This document shows positions 15,480 through 21,935 of a stretch of 25,889 nt of DNA, in pieces (within the stretch, counting starts at the first letter, position 1; each line of letters opens with the position of its first letter). Under the pieces are notes generated by a model. The model had not been told where the DNA came from, ran no database searches, and saw nothing but the letters and a program-made list of their open reading frames with translations. A program made the translations under genes and the position numbers. The stretch is from a virus, in the IMG/VR virus record IMGVR_UViG_3300005613_000369, positions 1 through 25,889 of that record; one strand, written 5' to 3'.

Positions 15480-17963
15480 TTAATCCTCATCCTCTACAGA
15501 CTCAATCTGAAAGTTGGTGTTGCCTTCTTCGTCTGTTTCCATCTTACCAATTTTCTTAGCTGCTTTTGGTATGATGTTGTTAATGACAATAGGCTGTTGT
15601 TCTGTCTTAGGTGTAGTAACCTCCGTTACCATTTGCTGCTGCGTCTGCATTGCAAGCCGTATCTTTTCTAGCTCTTGCTCTTGGTTGAGTCTGCGTTCTT
15701 CTAATAGCTTCTCAGACTCTTTCATTCTTACGGCCATGTTCTCAAGTTCGAGCCTCTGTAGATCAATGAGTTGTTCCACACGCTGTGCTTCACGCTTGGC
15801 TTCAGTTGAGTCAACTTTAACTGCTGTCTCTGCTTGGATTCTTGCAGTCTCAAGCTGTATCTTTTGTTGCTCAAGTTGCAGTTTTTGTGCATCGACTTGT
15901 GCTTTTTGTCCTGCGAGGAATTCATCTACACTTGCCTTTTTGTATGCTATCTCTACTTCTGATTGTGCTTGCATCATACGAGATTGTGCATCAGCTTGTG
16001 CCATATACATCTTCTGATTTGACTCTTGTGCCTCCATTTCAATTCGAGTCATCTCAGTTTGATACTTCATCTGCGCTGCTTCACGCTGTTGCTCTACCTG
16101 CATTGCAAGTGGATCTGGTGGAGCTTGCTGCGCCTGTTGTTGCTTCATGTCTACTAATGCTTTCATGTCAAAGAGTGCTTTCTGGTATAGACCATCTAGC
16201 TCTTTACCACCTTTGAAACGTCGTACCAGGTTCTGCATAAGCTCCATAGCAAACGTGTTAAGGCTTGGGTACTCAGTAATCATTGCACCCATCTGCTGAA
16301 AGAACTGACCAGTAGTAGTCAAAAGGTCAAGACCATCCTGCTTCTCTTGTGCTTGATCTAGTGCAACCATCGAGTCGGTAGCAATTTCTATTCTGTACAC
16401 ACGCTCTTCAGTGTTCTGAATAACCTGCATGATAGTTTGCTTTATTCCTTCTGCTGCCGTCATAGGAGCGTTTGGATCTTCTGGTGTTGGCTCTGGTAGG
16501 TAAGGTCTTACCAATGAATCAATATCAGCACACTCGAACATTGTTTCTGGTGAAAACTGTTCTGCTATGATAGTGCCGAGTTTATTTACCGCATCACTTA
16601 TAAATTTAGCGAATTGGTTTTGTCTTACAATCAGACCAAGGCTAGACCACTGGTTCTCCAATCTGTTTGCAGTTGCAGTTTTGTATTGTGCGCTTGCACC
16701 TCTAAGAAGGTCTGACACCTTTAGTGTTTCATACAGTTGTGCAAGTGCTTCTGCTCGTGCGCCTTGCAGAACACTAAGTGTTTCTACATACGGCCTAATG
16801 TCATGATATTCAATCCCGTTGGCTTGACCACCGCGCCCTTTATAATTCGGCCAGTTCATAACAGGAATAAACTTTAAGTCTCCTTGGAGAAGACTTTCAA
16901 CTTGGTCACCCATTGTAGCATCGTAAAGAGCATTAGTGCGGATTGCTTGCACTGTAGCTGCTATACGAGTAGTCATTCGTTCAATCTGTAATATCTGGTC
17001 TTTTGTGTGAACGTAATCTGAGACTGGAATAACAGAGTCAGGATCTATTGACTGGTTGATTGTAGAACAAGGCCAGAAACCTTCGTACCGTATAGGTACA
17101 TTACCTTCTTCAAGTACAGACTTGTCTCCTTTCTTTTGAAGCCAGTAAAGCTTGTCTGTTTCTTTACACCATATCTCAAACAGTTCAGCTTTCCCTTCGT
17201 ACTTTTCTGTCTCTTGGTAACGATGTCGCTTTAGGTCTTCAGGGTAAGAGTCATACGATAGTGCTTTAGCAACATCTGCTCCGAATTTGCTTTCTGCTTC
17301 CTTGCGAGACAAGAAAGCTCGTCTTGCTTTCCATTCAATCTCAGATTCATTACGCGCATCTGATTGTAAAAAGTCACAGTATTGTATTGTATCGAGGATA
17401 GCTCTCTCTTTGGACTTAACTTCTATCTCCATCACTCCTATGGTCATGCCTTCAGGAGTTACAGTCAGTGTGGACTCATCACCTTCATACGGATTCCCCT
17501 GTGCATCTACTAAGACACCTTCAGGAGTACGGATAAGAGCAAACTCTACATTCTCTACAGCAAAGTCAGCTTCATACCTTGCCCATAGTACACCGCGTCC
17601 TGTTAAGAGAAATTGCAAGGCTGCATTGTACCCTACAAGGTCAAAGTCAAAGTGCTCGTCCATTGCAAACTGCACGTTGCGTTCTAAAACGATTGCACCT
17701 AGTTCGTGAGATAGACCACCTACTCTCTTTCTGAGCGTAGCTTCTGCCTTGGGTGTAGATGAGTAGTAGGCTGGTAAAAGCGTGTTTACAATGTACCACC
17801 AAACATTAAGCCTACGTTCAGTATCGGATAGATCCTTTCGTGCTTTGTAGACTTGTATTGATTCTTTGGCTTCGTTGATGAATTTATCGTGTAGGTTCTC
17901 TGAGGCAGATATTTGTGTGTGCCACCATGCTCCGGTGTACTTCTTTTTACTCTTGTATGCCAT
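15480..17963 (-). CDS. Portal protein with long C-terminal coiled coil, 827 aa
   Basis: Follows the large terminase by a TAATG stop/start overlap, the usual portal position. The N-terminal 500 residues contain clip- and wing-type features: WWHTQISASENLHDKFINEA, ERRLNVWWYIVNTLLPAYYS, ERNVQFAMDEHFDFDLVGY with GRGVLWARYEADF, and the stem-type helix QILQIERMTTRIAATVQAIR with RANALYDA-like context. These match portals of podoviruses that are longer than the P22 portal. Residues about 640-770 are a very long coiled coil rich in Gln, Glu, Lys and Ala (QVEQQREAAQMKYQTEMTRI). This probably forms a barrel helix projecting into the capsid, as in P22. The last 40 residues are acidic. Antisense frames are shadows of the helical codons. 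Confidence 0.85.
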   Translation of the reverse strand: MAYKSKKKYTGAWWHTQISASENLHDKFINEAKESIQVYKARKDLSDTERRLNVWWYIVNTLLPAYYSSTPKAEATLRKRVGGLSHELGAIVLERNVQFAMDEHFDFDLVGYNAALQFLLTGRGVLWARYEADFAVENVEFALIRTPEGVLVDAQGNPYEGDESTLTVTPEGMTIGVMEIEVKSKERAILDTIQYCDFLQSDARNESEIEWKARRAFLSRKEAESKFGADVAKALSYDSYPEDLKRHRYQETEKYEGKAELFEIWCKETDKLYWLQKKGDKSVLEEGNVPIRYEGFWPCSTINQSIDPDSVIPVSDYVHTKDQILQIERMTTRIAATVQAIRTNALYDATMGDQVESLLQGDLKFIPVMNWPNYKGRGGQANGIEYHDIRPYVETLSVLQGARAEALAQLYETLKVSDLLRGASAQYKTATANRLENQWSSLGLIVRQNQFAKFISDAVNKLGTIIAEQFSPETMFECADIDSLVRPYLPEPTPEDPNAPMTAAEGIKQTIMQVIQNTEERVYRIEIATDSMVALDQAQEKQDGLDLLTTTGQFFQQMGAMITEYPSLNTFAMELMQNLVRRFKGGKELDGLYQKALFDMKALVDMKQQQAQQAPPDPLAMQVEQQREAAQMKYQTEMTRIEMEAQESNQKMYMAQADAQSRMMQAQSEVEIAYKKASVDEFLAGQKAQVDAQKLQLEQQKIQLETARIQAETAVKVDSTEAKREAQRVEQLIDLQRLELENMAVRMKESEKLLEERRLNQEQELEKIRLAMQTQQQMVTEVTTPKTEQQPIVINNIIPKAAKKIGKMETDEEGNTNFQIESVEDED

Positions 17964-20464
17964 TATAACTTAGCTCTCTTTTGTTTGTTCCTTACCTCAT
18001 TTACATAAAGCTGCAACTTTACCCTACCTTTATGAATAGTCTTAGGAGCTGGCTTTTCGTATTCCGAATCGAGCAACCGCTCTTTACAGAGGTATCTGAG
18101 GGCATCCGCTGCGTGATCATCACCAGTAGTATCTGCGTCCTCGTGATTCTTCTGACATAATTGCAGTGCTGGGAGTGATTCTATCAGATATGGGCAACTT
18201 GAGAAGATGTATAGCATCGGAGGGTCAGATTGGAGCCTACGGCGTATCTGAGACCACCCTGAAACCCTGTCATTATCTGCTCGTCTGAACGAAGGATGCT
18301 TGTACTTTGAGAATACGGCATTGAACTGGTCGTTGATAGAAGGCCCTCCATCGGTCTTAAATATCGAGGGGTCTGCTACTGCTATTGGGTCTTCTCCTAC
18401 CGATAAAGAGGCAATACGCTCTGCTTGCTCCTTGTTTTCTATCTGTGTCCCGTGAAGCTCTCGGTATATGACAATGGCACCTCTTGGTATGGTTACCTCA
18501 CCTCCGTCGTCTGTCTTACCGGAGCTTATAGCACCCCATACTGCTGCAAAGGGGCTCCTGTAACCCCAGTCAAAGCCGAGATAACGAGGCCAGTGCTTAG
18601 GTACATTAAATGGTGTGATAATATGTTTAGTGCTAAATTCGGGAAAGTATGAGCCTTCATGTATTTCAAAGTCACCTTCTAACCATGCTCTTACTAGCTC
18701 TGGTGAGCCTACCATGTGTAATCGGTCGATATATTCGGGGTCATTGTGTAAGAGTATCTTATTATCTTGCACCCTACTCGGAATATATATATACGGCACT
18801 TCCTTTCCTGTGCCGATTTTCCATTTGAGTAACTCCCACCCCTTTGGAGCTGGCTTGATGAACTTTTCCTTGAGCCACCAGTGCCCAGGCCCCCCAGGGT
18901 TAAAAGTAAGGATCATCTGTACCTCTGTACCCCTTAGTGCACCAAAGAGCTTAAAGATTGGGTCAGGTGAGGGGTAGTTCCCAGCTTCTTCTATAGCTGC
19001 ATCGGAATTCTTATTGATTAAGCCAGTATCTCCTATATAATGATTGGCATCTTCTACAGTTATATCTGCAACCATGTGAGAGCCAATATATGAAGCTACC
19101 ATCTTTCCATAAACAATGTCCTCAGTTAGATGTTTTGCCTCGTAGGTATAAGGATGCACCCACCACCGTGAACAAACATGGCTATGTGTTTGAGTGGTGC
19201 CCGACTCACCCCAGAGCTTTTCTCGGAACCATCCAACAACATCGTTTAATAATCGAGGTGAGTTTAGGACGCTTTTTAAGGCCTGGTGAAAATGTCCATC
19301 ACGTGAATGGTGATCGCACTGACAACAGGATTGAGAATTTACAATTGTTTTCAAGTTGGTCTGAGCATTTGAAGCATCATCAGTTTGTGCTTCGTAACAG
19401 ACCTGAGATTGTTGACAAGGTGAAAGACGCTGCAAACAATCCTTCAATTTCATTTGCCTCACTTGGAATGAGCCCAACAACCGTGAGAAAAATTTGCCAG
19501 GAAAACGACATAGATTGGAAAAGAAGAGGGAAAAATAGCAACGCTTTTTATTTAGACGAACAGTCGGTTCGTGAAGCACTACAGGGACGGACAACTCTTC
19601 AAGCTGCTGCAATTCTCGAATGTCATCCTCAGACATTGTATAATAAGTTTTCTCATCTCCTAAATAAGAGAACCAAGCCAGGCGTTTTAGATCCTCATGA
19701 GCAAACAATTCTTGAAATGCGTTACAAGAATCAAGTGCCGATTGTTGTGATTGCCGAGAAGTACAATGTTTCTGAATCGTGTGTTGCCAGGAGCATCCAA
19801 CGCTGGAAGAAACGCCGTAAGCAGTTAAAACAGGATGCCAAACAGGATGAATTTGATTACCAATTTCGTTGCCGTCCTGGTCCGAAACTACAGAGCGAAC
19901 GCAAGGAGCAAGATAGGGCTTAATTGTTTTAGTAACCTTTTTAGGCCCACTTAACGTCGCTATCTCGTCATTTATTTGTATATCTTGAATCTCTTTGAAA
20001 GATCCATTTGCCATCCTTATTCTAGTTCCTACCGCTACACACAAGTTTTGCCCCTGGTACTTTTCTGCATCTGAGTTATTAGCAAGTGGTCTAAAGCGTA
20101 GCCTTCCACCTCCTGCAAAGGTGAATTGTTTCTTCTGGTCATTGTAGTGAGCTTCTAAGGGTAGGTATATCTGCTTGGCTCGTTCGATAAGGTCATCTGC
20201 CTGTGGTAGCTCCTTTCGGAAGAATATGCCATTGAACTTCTCTCCCATAGTCTCAGCTTTGATAGCGAACTTTCCCAGAACGCCATCTGTCTTACCCCCA
20301 CCTCTAGCTCCTCCGTAGCCTATGAGGGGTAGAGGGCAGTCTATAAGCGCTTGCTGTGGCCCTTCCTGTGGTGCCCATACGATGTTTTTTTGGGGTTCAG
20401 TCATGTGGTCAGGATACAGATTCGGGTAGGCATTAAAAAGGGGGGCATATAGCCCCCCGAACAT
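17963..20464 (-). CDS. terL: Terminase large subunit (TerL) precursor with intein, 833 aa (488 aa after splicing)
   Basis: DNA-packaging motor ATPase and nuclease. The N-extein has Walker A GGARGGGKT (residues 51-59). The intein interrupts at residues 142-486. The C-extein resumes SDAAIEEAGNYPSP, the Walker B segment with E492 and E493, followed by the coupling motif MILTFNPGG (517-525). The nuclease domain has D632 in GFDWGYRSP, D698 in ADPS and D782/D783/D787 in TGDDHAADALRY. Removing the intein gives YQGQNL joined to SDAAIEEAG, the exact TerL continuity. The ATG at 20464 follows the small membrane ORF's TAA by two bases, so initiation may be by coupling. M21 (20404) is an alternative, and neither has a good Shine-Dalgarno. 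No small terminase subunit is recognised upstream. Confidence 0.93.
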   Translation of the reverse strand: MFGGLYAPLFNAYPNLYPDHMTEPQKNIVWAPQEGPQQALIDCPLPLIGYGGARGGGKTDGVLGKFAIKAETMGEKFNGIFFRKELPQADDLIERAKQIYLPLEAHYNDQKKQFTFAGGGRLRFRPLANNSDAEKYQGQNLCVAVGTRIRMANGSFKEIQDIQINDEIATLSGPKKVTKTIKPYLAPCVRSVVSDQDGNEIGNQIHPVWHPVLTAYGVSSSVGCSWQHTIQKHCTSRQSQQSALDSCNAFQELFAHEDLKRLAWFSYLGDEKTYYTMSEDDIRELQQLEELSVPVVLHEPTVRLNKKRCYFSLFFSNLCRFPGKFFSRLLGSFQVRQMKLKDCLQRLSPCQQSQVCYEAQTDDASNAQTNLKTIVNSQSCCQCDHHSRDGHFHQALKSVLNSPRLLNDVVGWFREKLWGESGTTQTHSHVCSRWWVHPYTYEAKHLTEDIVYGKMVASYIGSHMVADITVEDANHYIGDTGLINKNSDAAIEEAGNYPSPDPIFKLFGALRGTEVQMILTFNPGGPGHWWLKEKFIKPAPKGWELLKWKIGTGKEVPYIYIPSRVQDNKILLHNDPEYIDRLHMVGSPELVRAWLEGDFEIHEGSYFPEFSTKHIITPFNVPKHWPRYLGFDWGYRSPFAAVWGAISSGKTDDGGEVTIPRGAIVIYRELHGTQIENKEQAERIASLSVGEDPIAVADPSIFKTDGGPSINDQFNAVFSKYKHPSFRRADNDRVSGWSQIRRRLQSDPPMLYIFSSCPYLIESLPALQLCQKNHEDADTTGDDHAADALRYLCKERLLDSEYEKPAPKTIHKGRVKLQLYVNEVRNKQKRAKL
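19014..19041 (+). promoter_or_regulatory. Near-consensus sigma70 promoter for the antisense HNH gene
   Basis: TTGATT (19014-19019) and a perfect TATAAT (19036-19041) are separated by 16 bases on the plus strand. Predicted transcription starts near 19048, about 40 bases before the HNH ATG at 19090, with a weak GAGAG at 19078-19082. Read on the other strand the same bases encode part of intein blocks F and G. It is the best promoter-like sequence I found in the window and points at the only plus-strand gene. Confidence 0.6.
19090..19923 (+). CDS. HNH homing-type endonuclease nested antisense in the TerL intein, 277 aa
   Basis: Residues 27-97 form an HNH_3-type nuclease: NKHGYVFEWCPTHP, then HR at 51-52, GRFLRPGENVHHVNGDRTDN and RIENL with H70, H71, N79 and N83, and H93 in SEHLKHH. 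Three HTH-like segments for DNA recognition follow: residues 121-140 (SFASLGMSPTTVRKI), 160-190 (LQAAAILECHPQTLYNKF) and 202-242 (IAEKYNVSESCVARSIQRW). The tail is basic. The predicted role is to cut the intein-free terL allele and so spread the intein. The reading frame pairs codon position 1 with position 1 of the terL frame. It overlaps intein residues 40-317, including block B. The start ATG may not be the real one: TTG and GTG codons follow within 30 codons and the leader is weak. Confidence 0.88.
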   Translation: MKLPSFHKQCPQLDVLPRRYKDAPTTVNKHGYVFEWCPTHPRAFLGTIQQHRLIIEVSLGRFLRPGENVHHVNGDRTDNRIENLQLFSSWSEHLKHHQFVLRNRPEIVDKVKDAANNPSISFASLGMSPTTVRKICQENDIDWKRRGKNSNAFYLDEQSVREALQGRTTLQAAAILECHPQTLYNKFSHLLNKRTKPGVLDPHEQTILEMRYKNQVPIVVIAEKYNVSESCVARSIQRWKKRRKQLKQDAKQDEFDYQFRCRPGPKLQSERKEQDRA

Positions 20465-20466
20465 GG

Positions 20467-20577
20467 TTATATTATGGCACCTACCATGCCTAGTAGTGTA
20501 GCAATGTGAAGGATGCCGATTCCTGCAAGCATTGCTAGTAGTATGCCTGAGACTTTTTCAAATATAGCGTAGATCAT
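20467..20577 (-). CDS. Small membrane peptide, 36 aa
   Basis: Short ORF found by reading the gap before terL. AAGGAG ends 7 bases before the ATG at 20575-20577, and the start overlaps the stop of the upstream lipoprotein gene (ATGA). The product begins MIYAIFEKVSGILLAMLAGI and continues GILHIATLLGMVGAII, so about 30 residues are one hydrophobic helix with a single Lys and Glu near the N-terminus. It stops two bases before the terL start. It may be a small holin-like or membrane accessory peptide, or a coupling leader for terL. No family is recognised, but the perfect translation signals make expression likely. Confidence 0.65.
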   Translation of the reverse strand: MIYAIFEKVSGILLAMLAGIGILHIATLLGMVGAII

Positions 20578-20849
20578 TTCTGTGCTCCTTTTGGTGGTTG
20601 TACTTTGAACCGCTTTAGTTCAATTCGGTGTTTTTGAGTAGTCCAGTATGAGTCTTCCTCATTGGGAGCTGACTTCCCTGTGACTACTAGCCCGTTCATC
20701 GCTTCACCGAAGGCTCTCATGCCTTCTGCGTCTGAACTAAGCAGAAACCGCCCTGTTTCGTCTCCTGCAAAGAGGTTCTCGCCATTAAGGGTACAACCTA
20801 CTCCTGTTAGGCAAAACACCCCTATGATGCATAACATTCCTTTTTTCAT
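20574..20849 (-). CDS. Probable lipoprotein, 91 aa
   Basis: The N-terminus MKKGMLCIIGVFCLTGVGC is a short signal peptide: two Lys, a hydrophobic core, and a Cys at residue 19. The preceding residues GVG make an imperfect lipobox. The mature part is a small soluble domain (NGENLFAGDETGRFLLSSDA, then a charged C-terminus ending PPKGAQK). AAAGGAG lies before the ATG at 20847-20849. The gene overlaps the next, membrane-type ORF. A small lipoprotein beside a hydrophobic peptide could be an Rz1-type spanin pair or a surface-exclusion lipoprotein. No endolysin is present in the window to support lysis, so the function remains open. Confidence 0.55.
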   Translation of the reverse strand: MKKGMLCIIGVFCLTGVGCTLNGENLFAGDETGRFLLSSDAEGMRAFGEAMNGLVVTGKSAPNEEDSYWTTQKHRIELKRFKVQPPKGAQK

Positions 20850-20885
20850 ACGTTCTCCTTTCGTTTGTTAAAACCTTTATCATTT

Positions 20886-20998
20886 CGACCGAGACCTCAA
20901 CTGAGACCGCGACCCCGACACCGACCACGACCTCGACATCAAAATCGGAGCCGACTTCGACCACGACCTCGACCACGACCCCGACCTCGACCCCGACC
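20886..20998. repeat. Hexanucleotide (GACCNC) repeat tract
   Basis: About 113 bases made mostly of 6-bp units of the form GACCTC, GACCAC or GACCCC on the plus strand, with two interruptions near 20895-20905 and 20938-20955. It begins immediately after the TGA of the 85-aa gene and ends before the lipoprotein leader. Because the unit is 6 bp, each minus frame gives a dipeptide repeat: Gly-Arg in the frame following the TGA, Arg-Ser in another, and Val-Glu/Val-Val in the third. No gene is called on it. Confidence 0.75.
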
Positions 20999-21256
20999 TC
21001 ACTTTTGAACCCTTGGTAAATCGTGTTGCCATTCAAACACATCGACGATAGCCCCAAGCGAGATTCTAACCAAACCGTCCACTGGCTCAACCTCTGACAA
21101 TTCGCCTGTCTTTAGCGCATCGCTGAACCGTCCAGTGTCGGCAATCCATGCAGCATCAGATAAGATTACAAAGTTATCTGAAACCGATACGACCTTGCCC
21201 GTGTGGTACATCGTTACAGTGCGGATAAATACATTCTCACCAATCAATTCTTTCAT
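20999..21256 (-). CDS. Conserved small phage protein, 85 aa
   Basis: A compact beta-rich protein: MKELIGENVFIRTVTMYHTG, then KVVSVSDNFVILSDAAWIAD, TGRFSDALKTGELSEVEPV and a C-terminal VWEWQH-like turn (VFEWQHDLPRVQK). It looks like a small SH3- or Sm-type barrel and resembles conserved small proteins in other phages, but I cannot give it a name or function. The leader AACGAAAGGAGAAATAAA before the ATG at 21254-21256 is a strong ribosome binding site. The hexanucleotide tract starts directly after the stop. Readthrough of its TGA would add a Gly-Arg-repeat tail, which is only a possibility. Confidence 0.6.
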   Translation of the reverse strand: MKELIGENVFIRTVTMYHTGKVVSVSDNFVILSDAAWIADTGRFSDALKTGELSEVEPVDGLVRISLGAIVDVFEWQHDLPRVQK

Positions 21257-21327
21257 TTTATTTCTCCTTTCGTTGTTTTAGTTGAATAACCTTTCTTTCA
21301 ATGTCTTTTGGGTAAACTACATGGCCC

Positions 21328-21588
21328 CTAAGAGCTTTCGCCTCCCGTCTCAGACTCCTGATTACTCTCACTTCCCTCATTATTTTCGCCACCGCCAGCT
21401 TTCTTGCCATCGGGTGCAGTATAACCTTCGTCATATCCCATCCTTTCGTTTTGTTTTTTAGCCTTGGTTAAAAAGTCTTTCATAGCCTCCTCAATCATCT
21501 CACTAAAACTAATTTTTCTTTTCTTCAGCTCTGGCAGTACCGAGAGCCACAATTCAAAGTCGATATTTATGTTCGTATTCTTCTTCAT
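21328..21588 (-). CDS. Probable ribbon-helix-helix DNA-binding protein, 86 aa
   Basis: Residues 1-43 have the ribbon-helix-helix pattern: MKKNTNINIDFELW as the beta strand, LPELKKRKISFSEMIEEAM as helices A and B, then a short basic segment. The C-terminal half is a low-complexity Gly/Glu/Ser tail (ENNEGSESNQESETGGESS), probably disordered and acidic. A basic dimeric DNA-binding head with an acidic tail suits a repressor or origin-binding protein. The gene lies right next to the TTACATT array (21834-21935) and its own upstream region contains another copy at 21648-21654, so the array may be its target. It ends with TAG. The leader is weak (GGTAAAG). Confidence 0.6.
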   Translation of the reverse strand: MKKNTNINIDFELWLSVLPELKKRKISFSEMIEEAMKDFLTKAKKQNERMGYDEGYTAPDGKKAGGGENNEGSESNQESETGGESS

Positions 21589-21915
21589 TTTACTTTACCG
21601 TTTTTGTCTATGTATACAATAATACCTTTCTGTAATTCGTGCAAGCCAATGTAAGCTTTTTGGTCAAAATTGCCTATAGAGTCCAAACGGAATTATACTA
21701 TTTCTGTACTACCCTTATATTTGAGTACAGCTGATAATACTTGTTTTTAAAGTTTTCCCCCTAAAAAGCCTACATTGCTTACATTGGGTACCCTTTTTTT
21801 AACTATTCTCTATACTTAAGTCATAGGGCTAGCTTACATTAGGGTTACATTGGGGTTACATTAGGGTTACATCGTGTTTTTGCCAATGTAAGCCCAATGT
21901 AAGGTCAATGTAAGG
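21589..21915. other. Intergenic region before the helicase gene, with origin-like repeats
   Basis: About 327 bases with no convincing gene. It holds the TTACATT array (listed separately), scattered copies at 21648-21654 (reverse), 21770-21776 (imperfect) and 21779-21785, A/T-rich stretches around 21684-21760 and a GTATAC palindrome near 21612. It separates the RHH gene from the helicase gene and probably contains the promoter for the RHH gene. I place an origin or regulatory region here. Confidence 0.6.
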
Positions 21916-21935
21916 TCAATGTAAGCCTAATGTAA
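21834..21935. repeat. Inverted iteron-like array, TTACATT at 11-bp period
   Basis: Plus-strand TTACATT occurs at 21834, 21845 and 21856, with TTACATC at 21867, each 11 bases apart in units like TTACATTAGGG. After a short T-rich spacer the inverse AATGTAA follows at 21885, 21896, 21907, 21918 and 21929, again every 11 bases. The two halves face each other. The right-hand copies run into the 3' end of the helicase gene (21916 on). One helical turn per unit means proteins would line up on one DNA face. This arrangement is typical of origin or partition iterons and multi-operator arrays. Confidence 0.8.

Larger units (their letters stand above)
19007..20041 (-). other. Intein in TerL with its homing-type endonuclease on the other strand, 345 codons
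   Basis: A protein intron removed by self-splicing. It begins with Cys1 (CVAVGTRIRMANGSFKEIQD, block A) and ends VADITVEDANHYIGDTG then LINKN (blocks F and G, residues 324-345), followed by Ser as the +1 residue. A block B-like element is at residues 61-73, with HPVLT at 69-73. Between about residues 75 and 300 the translation is Cys-, His-, Ser- and Gln-rich, with no LAGLIDADG or HNH motif. It looks like the shadow of the antisense gene. Deviations: block B has Pro66 where Thr is usual, block F has Asn333 where His is common, and the penultimate residue is Lys344, not His. Intein boundaries follow from the TerL sequence on both sides. Confidence 0.9.

Noticed and set aside
15514-16017. Plus-strand 167-codon frame antisense to the portal gene
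   Set aside because: Cys/Ser-rich antisense of the coiled-coil codons, no promoter, ribosome site or recognisable motif, unlike the HNH frame.
19007-20041. Group I or group II intron instead of an intein
   Set aside because: The frame is open throughout and has Cys1, a block A motif, a TVEDANHYI motif and terminal Asn followed by Ser, with exact TerL continuity at protein level.
20785-21090. 101-codon minus frame across the hexanucleotide tract
   Set aside because: It overlaps two better supported genes in another frame, has no own leader, and its long Val/Glu run is just the repeat translated. Any frame of a 6-bp repeat would stay open.
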